DNA of 64,000 nucleotides from Pontibacter deserti (GTDB lineage: Bacteria; Bacteroidota; Bacteroidia; Cytophagales; Hymenobacteraceae), in contig NZ_JALPRS010000001.1 of assembly GCF_023630255.1 (NCBI RefSeq), forward strand, positions 1,302,001 to 1,366,000, written 5' to 3'. The position numbers and the translations under genes are program-made. Of the stretch, positions 43,828 to 53,113 are shown piece by piece. Below the pieces are notes generated by a model. It ran no database searches. It saw only the letters and a program-made list of their open reading frames with translations, and had not been told where the DNA came from. Within the stretch, counting starts at the first letter, position 1. Every line of letters starts with the position of its first letter.

Positions 43828-44214
43828 ATGGCTTGGAAAGATTCTGCTTTATATAGTATCCTGAACACTAAATGCCCGCGCTGCCACGAAGGTGATATGT
43901 TCCCGAAAGGCACCCTGTATAATTTCCGTAGATTTTCAGAGATGAATGAGAAGTGCAGTTGTTGCGGACAGCACTTTGAACCTGAGCCGGGCTATTACTA
44001 CGGAGCTATGTTTGTTAGCTACGCTTTCAGTACTGCCATTTTTATTGGCGTCTGGATTGCCTTAAGCTTTCTGGTTGAAGAAGTAACACTAACTATGATG
44101 ATAATTGCACTAATAGTTTCTGTTGTAGTGCTGCTACCTATAAATTTCAGGTTATCGCGCAGCATCTGGATCCATTTCTTCATCCGCTACAAAGGTCCGT
44201 GTACACCGCAGTAA
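43828..44214 (+). CDS. DUF983 zinc-ribbon membrane protein
   Basis: 128 aa from ATG 43828 (MAWKDSALYSILNTKCPRC). Two CxxC pairs (CPRCHEGDMF and CSCCGQHF) can bind zinc, and EPGYYYGAMFVSY precedes two transmembrane segments. This is the DUF983 layout. The function is unknown. Confidence 0.88.
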   Translation: MAWKDSALYSILNTKCPRCHEGDMFPKGTLYNFRRFSEMNEKCSCCGQHFEPEPGYYYGAMFVSYAFSTAIFIGVWIALSFLVEEVTLTMMIIALIVSVVVLLPINFRLSRSIWIHFFIRYKGPCTPQ

Positions 44215-44278
44215 AATAATTGTATTTGTTATCCCGATGATATGCCTTAGTCCTTCTTTATAACTATAGCTGCACTTT

Positions 44279-45655
44279 ATGCAACAGGAGCCCACTTCTA
44301 TCGAGTTAAAATTTCTTGGTGGTGCCGGCACAGTAACCGGTTCTAAGATCCTGCTTAAAACAGATACACACCAGGTGCTTATAGATTGTGGGCTATTCCA
44401 GGGCCTGAAGCAATTGCGCTTATTAAACTGGAAAAAGCTAAACATTAACCCAGCCGAGCTAGATGCCATTATACTTACCCATGGCCACCTGGACCATTGT
44501 GGTTACCTGCCGGTGTTTGTAAAAAGAGGATATGATGGCCCAATACATGCCACACATCCAACGCGCGAAGTAACCCAGATTATACTTAACGATAGCGCCC
44601 GCATACAGATGGAAGATGCTGAAGAAGCAAACCGCGGCGGCTATTCCATTCACCATCCGGCCAAACCACTATATAATTTAGATGATGTCGCCCGTACAAT
44701 GCCTTTATTCGAAACACATGATTACGGGCAGTGGGTAGAGATCAGCGAAGACATTAAGTTTTGCTTTCGGAACAGCGGCCACATACTGGGTTCAGCTATA
44801 GTTGAGGTCAGGTGTAAAGACCGGACTATCATTTTCTCTGGCGATATCGGGCAACGTAAACCATTGCTCATGGACCCACCTGTGCGGCTCAGCAAAGCGG
44901 ATTATGTTGTGATGGAATCAACGTACGGCGACAGGCTGCATGGTGATGTTTCGCCATACCAGGAACTGAAAGAAGTTGTAAGCCATACTTATAATAAAGA
45001 CGGTGTGCTTATCATACCAAGTTTTGCTGTAGAACGCGCACAGGAACTGCTCCTGATCCTGAACACGCTCCGGGATGAGCAAAGTATACCTGCCATGCCG
45101 CTTTACCTCGATACACCCATGGGTATAGATGTTTCTGACCTGTACCTGCGTTACCACGAATGGCATAACCTGACTCAGGCCGAATGCGAAACAATGATGC
45201 GAAACGTACATGTTATCCGCAAGTTTGAACACACGCAGCATGTATTGGATACTCATGGCCCGAAGATTATAATAGCTGGCAGCGGAATGGTAACCGGGGG
45301 AAGGGTTTTATACTACCTTGAGAAACTACTGAGTGATAGGAAGAACACGATCTTGCTGGTTGGTTTCCAGGCACCGGGTACACGAGGTAATTTGCTTCGG
45401 AGCGGGGCCAATGAAATTAAGATACATGGCAACTATTATAAGGTACAGGCTGAGGTAAAACAGATCAGTTCTATGTCGGCGCACTGCGACCAGGCAGATT
45501 TACTTTGGTGGCTGGAAAACTTTAAAACCTCACTGCAACAGGTATTCCTGAACCATGGGGAGCCACAAGCCAGTGAGGCACTTCGTATGGAGATCATTGA
45601 TAAACTAGGTTTCCCGGTTACAATAGCCAAAATGGGGCAGACTTATTATTTATAA
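44279..45655 (+). CDS. Metallo-beta-lactamase/beta-CASP RNA-processing nuclease
   Basis: 458 aa. The zinc motif HGHLDH is at 68-73 (THGHLDHCGY) and further ligands at SGHILGSA and FSGDIG. The beta-CASP domain (about 210-340) is followed by an RMMBL-type ending with SAHCDQADLLWWL and FLNHGEPQASEAL. The family resembles the cleavage factor CPSF73 and bacterial RNase J-like exonucleases, so RNA cleavage is expected. The substrate is unknown. Confidence 0.92.
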   Translation: MQQEPTSIELKFLGGAGTVTGSKILLKTDTHQVLIDCGLFQGLKQLRLLNWKKLNINPAELDAIILTHGHLDHCGYLPVFVKRGYDGPIHATHPTREVTQIILNDSARIQMEDAEEANRGGYSIHHPAKPLYNLDDVARTMPLFETHDYGQWVEISEDIKFCFRNSGHILGSAIVEVRCKDRTIIFSGDIGQRKPLLMDPPVRLSKADYVVMESTYGDRLHGDVSPYQELKEVVSHTYNKDGVLIIPSFAVERAQELLLILNTLRDEQSIPAMPLYLDTPMGIDVSDLYLRYHEWHNLTQAECETMMRNVHVIRKFEHTQHVLDTHGPKIIIAGSGMVTGGRVLYYLEKLLSDRKNTILLVGFQAPGTRGNLLRSGANEIKIHGNYYKVQAEVKQISSMSAHCDQADLLWWLENFKTSLQQVFLNHGEPQASEALRMEIIDKLGFPVTIAKMGQTYYL

Positions 45656-45664
45656 AGTATAAAG

Positions 45665-46126
45665 CTACTTCACGAACAAGCGCTTGTCGAACTCAAAAGG
45701 CTCAATACCAACTATAGTTACCTTACTGAAGTCCTGGTGCCGGGGATTGATGAGGTAATTAAAAGTACCCTGTACTGCAGCAGAAGGTACTTTCAGCACA
45801 AGAGACTGTTGCTCAAGTATAAATTCGTCTCCTATTACCTGGGTGGCATTGCTATGCGGAAAGGATTTCCAATCTTCAGGAAGTATAGTTTCTGCCACTT
45901 CTGTTATGTGTATATCGCTGGGTAACTGTATCTGCACGAGCTGGTAATCAAAGGGAACAATACCGAGCGGCATGTGTACGGCTACTTCTACGGTACAAAG
46001 TGCAATAGAATCACTGGTATAAAGTATAGGTGTACCTTTACTGTTCCAGCGGCCGCCTGCCAGCTCCGCCCCTCTCCCCGACAGGTCTTTGGCAAACCTG
46101 GCGCGGCTTAAGCGGTAAACGATCAT
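45665..46126 (-). CDS. RES-domain NAD+-degrading toxin
   Basis: 153 aa. RES signature residues are present: VYRLSRARFAKDLSG with the conserved Arg, GGRWNSKGTPILYTS, AVEVAVHM-like Glu in CTVEVAVHM, and Ser in VLKVPSAAV. RES toxins of type II systems break down NAD+ by phosphorolysis and stop growth. The start codon overlaps the antitoxin stop (ATGA at 46123-46126), so translation is coupled with the antitoxin made first. Convergent with the beta-CASP gene, 9 bp apart. Confidence 0.92.
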   Translation of the reverse strand: MIVYRLSRARFAKDLSGRGAELAGGRWNSKGTPILYTSDSIALCTVEVAVHMPLGIVPFDYQLVQIQLPSDIHITEVAETILPEDWKSFPHSNATQVIGDEFILEQQSLVLKVPSAAVQGTFNYLINPRHQDFSKVTIVGIEPFEFDKRLFVK

Positions 46127-46548
46127 GCCAGTACGCCGTGCTCTATGCGGGTAAGTTCATCGCGCAGCATCCCTATCCCGAAAGTGCTGTCCAGTAATTC
46201 CTTTGGTTTTATTCCGCCTAAAGCAATATTCTTGGCCTCCAGCCACGCATCAAAGTTGGCCTGGTCTCCGAACACTTCTACTCCTTTATTATAAACCAGT
46301 GTTATTTCCAGTATTTTCTCTGAATGCAACGGATCAAAGGTGCGTTTTTCTTTTTTGTATCGCTGGAAAGTACGCTCAGACAAGTGCAGGTAATTAGACC
46401 ATTCACTCAGGCTAAAAGGGCTTTTATCGGCAATTGTTTGAAATGATGCATATTTTATACCTTCACGCACAGTACTAATGAGCATGAAAATATCACGATC
46501 ATCTATCAGGCTATAATTGAGTGTATTACTGTTAAGGGCGTGTGCCAT
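46123..46548 (-). CDS. Xre/MbcA/ParS-type antitoxin (DUF2384)
   Basis: 141 aa. An N-terminal helix-turn-helix (about 45-85, FSLSEWSNYLHLSERTFQRY) and a C-terminal DUF2384 toxin-binding domain (VFGDQANFDAWLEAKNIALG, then KPKELLDSTFGIGM). It neutralises the RES toxin and probably represses its own operon. The inverted repeat at 46580-46598 upstream is a candidate operator. Confidence 0.92.
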   Translation of the reverse strand: MAHALNSNTLNYSLIDDRDIFMLISTVREGIKYASFQTIADKSPFSLSEWSNYLHLSERTFQRYKKEKRTFDPLHSEKILEITLVYNKGVEVFGDQANFDAWLEAKNIALGGIKPKELLDSTFGIGMLRDELTRIEHGVLA

Positions 46549-46579
46549 AAGTTCTGCGTTTGTTCAAATATACGCAATC

Positions 46580-46598
46580 TGTCAGAATATAATTGACA
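46580..46598 (-). promoter_or_regulatory. Candidate operator of the RES/Xre operon
   Basis: TGTCA-(9 nt)-TGACA inverted repeat (46580-46584 and 46594-46598), 31 bp upstream of the antitoxin start. Position and symmetry fit autoregulation by the HTH antitoxin. Confidence 0.5.
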
Positions 46599-46752
46599 AA
46601 TGTCGTAAATATTTTCTACCTCGCATCCAGCTAATCAGCGGGGTTGATTTATGCTTCCCTAAATAATTCTGTATTTGCTAAATCAAGTATAATCTTCTAT
46701 TTTTAATGCATGAGCTTTAAACTAGCTCACTGATATCTACCTAACCCGGTTT

Positions 46753-47469
46753 ATGAAAAGATTATTTAGTACAGTAGCTGCCTGTTTGTTGGCCGCTTCC
46801 ATAACCTTCGCCCAAGAGGCACCTGCCGAAGTTAAGCCAAAAGTGCTCCCTATGTTTGGGAATATTGCTAAAACAGAGGCACAGCAGAAAAGTGATGAAA
46901 AGTTTCTGAAAAGCTGCGATGCCAGTTTCGCGACCCGTACCGAAGCAAGTAAGTTTTTTATGGACCGCGGATGGGAATACCTGAACGAAGGACAAACTGA
47001 CACCGCTATGTACCGGTTTAACTTGGCATGGCTCCTGAACCCGGACAACAGCGATACTTACTGGGCCTTTGGATTGGTAACGGTAGCAAAAGGTAATCCT
47101 GCTGAAGCTGTTGGGTACTATGAAAAGGCTTTGGCCCTACAACCTAAAAGTTCGCTGCTCCTCTCCGACTTAGCTTCCTGTTACGTGGCCTTATATGAGC
47201 AAAAGCCTAAAAAGAAGACCTTAAAACTAGCAAACGATTACCTGGAGAGGTCCATAGCATCTGACCCTACCAATGCTTTCGCTTATTATACTTTATCGCA
47301 GGTAAAATATTTTGGCGGAGACTATAATGCCGCCTGGGCACAGCTGCACAAAGGCCGTGAGATGAACATGGCCATGCTGGATTATACTTACCTGCTCAAG
47401 CTGATCGAGAAAATGCCAGACCCACAGGGCTTCTTCAAGAATAAAGACGTAGCCGAGCAGTCGGAATAA
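46753..47469 (+). CDS. Secreted tetratricopeptide-repeat protein
   Basis: 238 aa with a signal peptide (FSTVAACLLAASITFAQ). At least two or three TPR units are visible: ASKFFMDRGWEYLNEGQTDT, then SDTYWAFGLVTVAKGNPAEA and LLSDLASCYVALYEQKPKK. It is probably a periplasmic scaffold. It stands alone before the OmpA-like gene, with a terminator between them. Confidence 0.85.
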   Translation: MKRLFSTVAACLLAASITFAQEAPAEVKPKVLPMFGNIAKTEAQQKSDEKFLKSCDASFATRTEASKFFMDRGWEYLNEGQTDTAMYRFNLAWLLNPDNSDTYWAFGLVTVAKGNPAEAVGYYEKALALQPKSSLLLSDLASCYVALYEQKPKKKTLKLANDYLERSIASDPTNAFAYYTLSQVKYFGGDYNAAWAQLHKGREMNMAMLDYTYLLKLIEKMPDPQGFFKNKDVAEQSE

Positions 47470-47492
47470 TGAAACTATAACTTATAATATGA

Positions 47493-47520
47493 AAAGGCAC
47501 CTATAAGCGGTGCATTTTTT
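47493..47520 (+). terminator. Terminator after TPR gene
   Basis: AAGGCACC / GGTGCATT stem with one mismatch, followed by TTTTTT. Confidence 0.75.
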
Positions 47521-47576
47521 ATTTTGTAATCGGAGGTAAAAGCTTTCAATCCTGTTCCTTACTATCTATAATTTAC

Positions 47577-47584
47577 TATATTTG
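47577..47584 (+). promoter_or_regulatory. TAnnTTTG promoter element for ompA-like gene
   Basis: TATATTTG, 37 bp before ATG 47622. Confidence 0.6.
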
Positions 47585-47621
47585 TTCAGTCACCGATCAC
47601 GCAAAAAATAGTACTGATTAT

Positions 47622-48500
47622 ATGAAGAAGAAAATTTTACGCGCCTCTGTTTTTATACTTGCTACCAGCATGGCTTTGTCGTCGTGTGTGGTATCTAAGA
47701 AGAAATACGATGAGTTGCTGTCCCGTAAAAATGCCCTGGAAGTTGACAAAGCCGGCCTGGAACAACAAAAGCAGACACTGGAAGAAGAGAAGGCATCACT
47801 AGAATCGCAGAAGGCTCAGTTAGAGCAGGAACGTGCTGAACTGGAGAAGCAGAAAGCCGAATACCAGGCCAGCCTGCAGCAGGCACTTAAAGAAGGTAAA
47901 ACCTTAGGTGAAAACCTGAACATGAGCAAGTCTCAGATTGATAAGCTGAATGCTGACCTGAAAGCCCGTGAACAGAAACTGGCTGAGCTGCAACGCATAT
48001 TGGATGAGAAAGATAAAGCAGTTAAAAACCTTCGTGCACGCGTAAGTAATGCCCTTTTAGGTTTCAATGATAAAGACCTGACTGTAAATGTGCGCAACGG
48101 CAAAGTATATGTATCCCTGGCAGAGCAGTTGCTGTTTAATTCCGGTTCTACCAAAGTTGATCCGAAAGGAGTTGATGCGCTTAAGAAGCTGGCACAGGTT
48201 TTAAAGGAACAGCAGGATGTGAACGTAGTAGTGGAAGGCCATACAGATGATGTACCGGTTGCGAGAGGTACGGTAGGTATGCAGGATAACTGGGATCTGA
48301 GTGTACTGCGTGCAACAGAAATTACCCGTATTATAACGGATGCCGGTGTTTCTCCGGAGCGTGTAACACCATCTGGCCGCTCGCTTTATGTACCACTGGA
48401 AGCAGCCAAAACCAAAGAAGCTCGTCAGAAGAACAGACGTACTGAAATTATACTTACTCCTAAATTAGATGAGCTTTTCCAGATTCTAGAATCAGCTTAA
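47622..48500 (+). CDS. OmpA-family lipoprotein with coiled coil
   Basis: 292 aa with lipobox LSSC (Cys22). Residues about 30-140 form a Glu/Lys/Gln-rich coiled coil (heptads such as LEQQKQTLEEEKASLESQ). The C-terminal OmpA domain (about 150-285) has the peptidoglycan-binding pattern VVEGHTDDVPVARG, then NWDLSVLRATEI and KNRRTEIIL. It should bridge the outer membrane and the cell wall. It has its own promoter and terminator. Confidence 0.93.
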   Translation: MKKKILRASVFILATSMALSSCVVSKKKYDELLSRKNALEVDKAGLEQQKQTLEEEKASLESQKAQLEQERAELEKQKAEYQASLQQALKEGKTLGENLNMSKSQIDKLNADLKAREQKLAELQRILDEKDKAVKNLRARVSNALLGFNDKDLTVNVRNGKVYVSLAEQLLFNSGSTKVDPKGVDALKKLAQVLKEQQDVNVVVEGHTDDVPVARGTVGMQDNWDLSVLRATEITRIITDAGVSPERVTPSGRSLYVPLEAAKTKEARQKNRRTEIILTPKLDELFQILESA

Positions 48501-48520
48501 GAAGTTTAGTTTATACTTAT

Positions 48521-48562
48521 AACACAAGAGCCGGTTTTGCAAAAAGCCGGCTCTTGTGTTTT
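48521..48562 (+). terminator. Terminator after ompA-like gene
   Basis: ACACAAGAGCCGG / CCGGCTCTTGTGT stem (48522-48534 and 48547-48559) with a T-rich tail. Confidence 0.92.
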
Positions 48563-49369
48563 GTGTTTGTCTCCATTGCCACTTCAAACAGAAACAGGAA
48601 TCAAGGCTAAGACCTCGTAGCGTGCGCAGCTCCTGCGAGTAGAAGATCCCGAACTTGTTTCGGGACGTCTTATGTTTACCCCTTCCCAACCTTCCCCTAA
48701 AAACAGGGGAAGGAGATCTTGTAATCAAACTAATTACTTTCTTGTCATCCCGAGCGCCAGCCGAGGGATCTTATATGTTCTAAAGTTGAGACTATACTTT
48801 ACGAATCAAGCTATACTTTCATAGTTGCCTGTTATCCTGGGAGCTTTACTAACCTACAGTTCTATAGTTTCCTTTGGTGCCCTCACGGCCGGGAGGCCCC
48901 GTCTTCGGGCATCGCGCTGTGCAAATCTCTTTTGCTCGTTCCTCGCAATGCCTCCGGCACCAGATATTTACAAGGCGCTCAACCCAAAGACTGATAATGC
49001 TTCGATAGCTGCTACTATAGTTGAATTAGTGGCAATAGTTGCATAGCTTAATCATAGTGGCATATCCATAGGGACAGTCAGAACCTGTCCTGCTCGTGGG
49101 CTGTAACTATAGAAATAAATTTGTAACTATAGCCGTCGCTCAAAGACCTCCGAGTGTTTGTAAAACCTCGGAGCGTCTATACCAATTATCCTTGTTTCAT
49201 AACAAGACGCTCGCACGAGCTAAAGCATGTTACGAGGTCAGAAAAGCTCCCTCTCCTGTTTTGGGGTAGGGGCTTCTTAAAAGGAGAGATTTGGGGTGAG
49301 GTAAACAATATTGGGGTGAGGTAAACAATAAAAGAATAAGGGTTGGTTGGGCCAACAGTAACTATAGAA
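48563..49369. repeat. Non-coding patchwork of intergenic repeat elements
   Basis: About 800 bp without a credible gene. Recognisable pieces: TCCCGAA/TTCGGGA hairpin near 48650; CTTCCCCT/AGGGGAAG hairpin near 48690; TCATCCCGAGCGCCAGCCGA near 48745, a motif of a kind seen in intergenic repeats of related bacteria; a GC-rich block 48870-48965 (GTGCCCTCACGGCCGGGAGG and onward) unlike its surroundings; CTCCGAG/CTCGGAG words near 49150-49175; and the 20-bp tandem copy at 49291. The short ORF at 48825 is most likely chance. Confidence 0.6.
49291..49330. repeat. Perfect 20-bp tandem duplication
   Basis: TTGGGGTGAGGTAAACAATA occurs twice in direct succession (49291-49310 and 49311-49330). It is likely replication slippage within the repeat patchwork. 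Confidence 0.95.
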
Positions 49370-49861
49370 CTATACTTCCGGAGTGGCTTCCGGAATTACG
49401 ACAACGGCTGGTAATACTCTCTTAAAGATAGGCAGAAGTGTTATATATAAAACAACACCAACAGGGGCCGCCAATAGTGCCCAGGCAGAGATACCAGCTA
49501 AGTTAGCCTTCCATAGTTGATTTAAAGCATAGAGCCAGTCAGTACGGAACATAGCCATCATTTCATCCAGTGATAAACGCAGCTCCGACATACCAAACCA
49601 GTAAATACCCAGCTTAATAAAAGGAATTGCCAGCAGGATCTGTAATGGCTGCATCAGGTAAACTATAAGTATAGTAGCCGCAATATTAAGCCGGAAGCGT
49701 GCCGCAATAGCAGTAGCAAGTATAGTAGCTACCCCTATAGCCGGCACAACCCCTACAACAGAACCAACAGCAAGAGTCGCTGACAGTTTACCCGGCGACA
49801 TACCTTGTTTCAGCAGGTTCAGGATAGGCTGTATAAGTCTGCGTCTGAAAAAATCTTTCAC
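49370..49861 (-). CDS. DUF2062 membrane protein
   Basis: 163 aa. It has an amphipathic N terminus, then the DUF2062 pattern GMSPGKLSATLAVGSVVGVV and LNIAATILIVYLMQPLQILL, with three or four transmembrane segments. The function is unknown; similar domains are found fused to glycosyltransferases. A 309-bp spacer without recognised features separates it from the outer-membrane gene at 50171. Confidence 0.88.
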   Translation of the reverse strand: MKDFFRRRLIQPILNLLKQGMSPGKLSATLAVGSVVGVVPAIGVATILATAIAARFRLNIAATILIVYLMQPLQILLAIPFIKLGIYWFGMSELRLSLDEMMAMFRTDWLYALNQLWKANLAGISAWALLAAPVGVVLYITLLPIFKRVLPAVVVIPEATPEV

Positions 49862-50170
49862 GGTTAAGAGCAGTATTAGCTGCTGGCTAAAAATAAAAAA
49901 TGGGAATTGTATCTAAAGTTTCTAGCAGGCATCACAACCGGTGAAGGCTAAATGAAAGTGCTGTTACAAAACTACTTATTTATACTTTAATCAGATAAAA
50001 GTAACCTCTGTTTCATACTTAATATGCGCATGATTTTTAAACAAAATGCTATCAGTTCGGCGCATCCGCAAGAGGGTTCAGTGGTACAACAATTATTTTT
50101 TAAATGTCGCTAAACCATTACCCGATCGCACTGTCTAATGCTGACTATAACTCCATACCAACTCATCTAA

Positions 50171-52969
50171 ATGAAAAAGGTTTTACTGACGCTGGTTCTT
50201 ATTTTTACCATCGTAGGAGCGTTTGCTCAGAGTGCTTCCATTACAGGCTCCATCAGGAGCGGCCAGGATAAGTCGGCATTGCCTGGCGCCAGCGTTTTGC
50301 TGGTAAACAGTGCCACTTCCGCCACAGTAGCATCCATTACAGATACTGAAGGTAATTTCAGGTTCGAGCGTGTCGCTACCGGCGATTATACTATAAAAGT
50401 AAATTACCTGGGTTTTAACCCTTTCAGCAGAAACATAAAGATGGAGGGCAAAGCCATTAACCTGGGCAATTTAATCCTGGAAGAGGCCTCTACAGCTATT
50501 GGGGAAGTACAGGTGGTAGGTCGAGCTCATCTTGGCGAGCAGAAAGGCGATACTTCACAGTTCAATGCCAAAGCATTTAAGACAGCTCCCGATGCCAGTG
50601 CTGAAGAACTGGTAACCAAAATGCCCGGCATTACCATACAGGATGGAAAAATACAGGCGCAGGGCGAAGAAGTAAAACAGGTCATGATTGATGGCAAGCG
50701 CTACACCGGCGAAGACGTGAACACAGCTGTTCGTAATATCTCAGCGGATATGATCGAGAGCGTACAGGTGTTTGATGGCCAGAGCGACCGTGCAGCTTTC
50801 AGTGGCTTTGATGATGGCAACCGCGTAAAGACCCTGAACTTTACTACTAAAAAAGATCGTCGCCAGGGATATATGGGCAAGATATCAGCCGGCTATGGTA
50901 CCGACGACCGCTACATGGTAGGTGCAGCTGTAAACTATTATAACGGTAACAGAAGAATAACTGTAACAGGCCTTACCAACAACATCAATATGTTTGATTT
51001 CTCGGTTGGTGAAACGCCGGGTGGTGGTATGCGTGGTCGCAGAATGGGTTTTGGTGGCGGACAGCAGACCGGTATCAACAACACGAACACGTTCGGCATC
51101 AATTTTAATGATATGTTGGGCAAGAAGATTGAGGTAAGCGGTAACTATAACTATAGCAACCGCGACAATGTGAACGACCTGTACCGTTTCCGTGACTTCA
51201 TCAACACCGATACTACGTACCTGGAAAACAGCAACGAAAACGAGATTGACGACAGCCACCGCTTTAACCTGCGCTTACAGTACAACATCAACAACAATAA
51301 CCGTCTATTGGTAACACCAAGTATAACAGTGCAGAACACTGATGCGCTTAGCAAAATAAGTGCTTTTACAGTTGATAATGCTGAAACTGATGCGTCGTCA
51401 ACCCTGACGGAATCACTTACCAGAAATGAGAGCAGAAACGCGAACATCAACTTCAATAACAATATCCTTTACTCCCACCGTTTCGGAGATTCCGGCCGCA
51501 TCCTGACTACAAACTTCAGCACAAGCTATAGCAGCACAGATGGCGATACATACCAACTGGAAGACACAGAAAACTTAAATGACCCTACTGAAAACATAAA
51601 CCGAAACCAGTTCATAAAACTAGACAGAGAGAACCTGTCTTGGAGCGGTAATTTAGATTATTCGCAGCGACTGGGTGAGAACTCACGGTTGCAGTTAGAG
51701 TATAACATCGGCAACCAAACCAACGACTCTGACAGAAGAACCTACGATTTTATGGAGAGCGATGAAAGGTATAATGAAGCTCCGAATGCACCTTTGAGCA
51801 ATACATTCAGAAGTGATTACCTTTCGCAGACATTTGGCCCCAGCTATCAGTACCGCACTGAAAAAGCAAGATTCCAGGCAAACCTGCGCTACCAGCTAGC
51901 TTCGTTGCAGAGCGATAATATTTATCCTGCACCTAATACCTTGAAGCGCAATTTCAACTCCGTACTTCCGTCAGCTGAGTTAGAGTACAAGTTCTCAGAA
52001 ACAAGTAACCTGAATATCAATTTCCGTTCTAATACCAACGTACCTTCGGTTACAGATCTGCAGGAAGTATTAGATATTTCAAGACCTACTCAGCTGCGTG
52101 TTGGTAATCCGGCACTGGAACAGGATTACCAGAACCGAATCAACATTCGTTACCGCAACTTTAACGGAGAAACCAACAAAGTTTTTTTTATAGGTATGTT
52201 TGGTACGGTTACGCAGAATTATGTTGCCAACAGCGTATACACCAGAGATATTCCGGCTGAGTTTACTGAAGGATACGATCCACAGCCTAATGCACGTTTA
52301 ACCCGACCTGTGAACATGGATGGCTATTATAATGTGCGTTCATTTGTAAACTATGGTCAGCCGTTAAACTTCATCAGTTCAAACTTCAATGCATTTGGTT
52401 CAGTTGGTTATACCCGTACTCCGGGCATGCTGGATGAAAAAGTAAACTATGCGAACACAACGAATGTAGGCGGTGGCCTGAATATCAGCAGCAACATAAG
52501 CGAGAAAGTTGACTTTACCATCTCTTCGTTCTCTAGCTATAACATAGTAAAGAACACGTTACAATCGCAAAACAACAACAACTACTTCACACAGACCACC
52601 AACCTTCGCTATAACTGGATTCTTTTTAAAGGCTTGGTTTACCGTACTGAATTAAACCACGTGTATAATTCCGGTTTAACAAATGGTGTGGATCCTAGCT
52701 ATGTACTCTGGAACATGAGCCTGGGCAAAAAACTGTTTAAGAACCAGCAGGGTGAGATCAGTTTCAGCGTGAACGATGTGCTGGGACAGAACGTAAGTGT
52801 GCAGCGTAACATTGCTACCGATTACATTGAAGATGTGCAGTCTACGGTACTGCAGCGCTTCTTTATGGTAACATTTAGTTATAACCTGAAGAAATTTGCA
52901 AGCGGCTCAGCACCTGAAGAGAATAACAACCGCAGAAATTGGGGACCAGGAATGCGCGGCGCCCATTAA
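50171..52969 (+). CDS. Outer-membrane beta-barrel protein with carboxypeptidase-like domain
   Basis: 932 aa. A signal peptide ends at GAFAQS. Residues about 22-110 are a CarboxypepD_reg-like domain (SITGSIRSGQDKSALPGASV). A TonB-receptor-like plug follows (AEELVTKMPGITIQDGKIQA, then VMIDGKRYTGEDV). The rest is a large Asn-rich barrel of the OMP_b-brl_3 family, with a Gly/Arg-rich insert near 285-300. It probably transports or binds an unknown ligand, perhaps with TonB; no SusD partner is adjacent. Confidence 0.93.
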   Translation: MKKVLLTLVLIFTIVGAFAQSASITGSIRSGQDKSALPGASVLLVNSATSATVASITDTEGNFRFERVATGDYTIKVNYLGFNPFSRNIKMEGKAINLGNLILEEASTAIGEVQVVGRAHLGEQKGDTSQFNAKAFKTAPDASAEELVTKMPGITIQDGKIQAQGEEVKQVMIDGKRYTGEDVNTAVRNISADMIESVQVFDGQSDRAAFSGFDDGNRVKTLNFTTKKDRRQGYMGKISAGYGTDDRYMVGAAVNYYNGNRRITVTGLTNNINMFDFSVGETPGGGMRGRRMGFGGGQQTGINNTNTFGINFNDMLGKKIEVSGNYNYSNRDNVNDLYRFRDFINTDTTYLENSNENEIDDSHRFNLRLQYNINNNNRLLVTPSITVQNTDALSKISAFTVDNAETDASSTLTESLTRNESRNANINFNNNILYSHRFGDSGRILTTNFSTSYSSTDGDTYQLEDTENLNDPTENINRNQFIKLDRENLSWSGNLDYSQRLGENSRLQLEYNIGNQTNDSDRRTYDFMESDERYNEAPNAPLSNTFRSDYLSQTFGPSYQYRTEKARFQANLRYQLASLQSDNIYPAPNTLKRNFNSVLPSAELEYKFSETSNLNINFRSNTNVPSVTDLQEVLDISRPTQLRVGNPALEQDYQNRINIRYRNFNGETNKVFFIGMFGTVTQNYVANSVYTRDIPAEFTEGYDPQPNARLTRPVNMDGYYNVRSFVNYGQPLNFISSNFNAFGSVGYTRTPGMLDEKVNYANTTNVGGGLNISSNISEKVDFTISSFSSYNIVKNTLQSQNNNNYFTQTTNLRYNWILFKGLVYRTELNHVYNSGLTNGVDPSYVLWNMSLGKKLFKNQQGEISFSVNDVLGQNVSVQRNIATDYIEDVQSTVLQRFFMVTFSYNLKKFASGSAPEENNNRRNWGPGMRGAH

Positions 52970-53000
52970 AAGATTATTAGAGCTATTTAACAAACTTATA

Positions 53001-53031
53001 GGAGCCTGCAGTAACTGCAGGCTCTCCTTTT
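53001..53031 (+). terminator. Terminator after outer-membrane gene
   Basis: GAGCCTGCAG / CTGCAGGCTC perfect stem (53002-53011 and 53015-53024) followed by TCCTTTTA. Confidence 0.85.
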
Positions 53032-53113
53032 ATCGGTACTATGTTAATGAAAATGGATATTGACAATTAAGTATATAAGAGCGAAATTTAGATATACCTA
53101 AGACACTTAAAAT

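Noticed and set aside
48825-49046. 73-aa frame in the repeat patchwork
   Set aside because: It spans a GC-rich repeat block and AT-rich flanks, with no promoter, no recognised domain and no conserved-looking composition.
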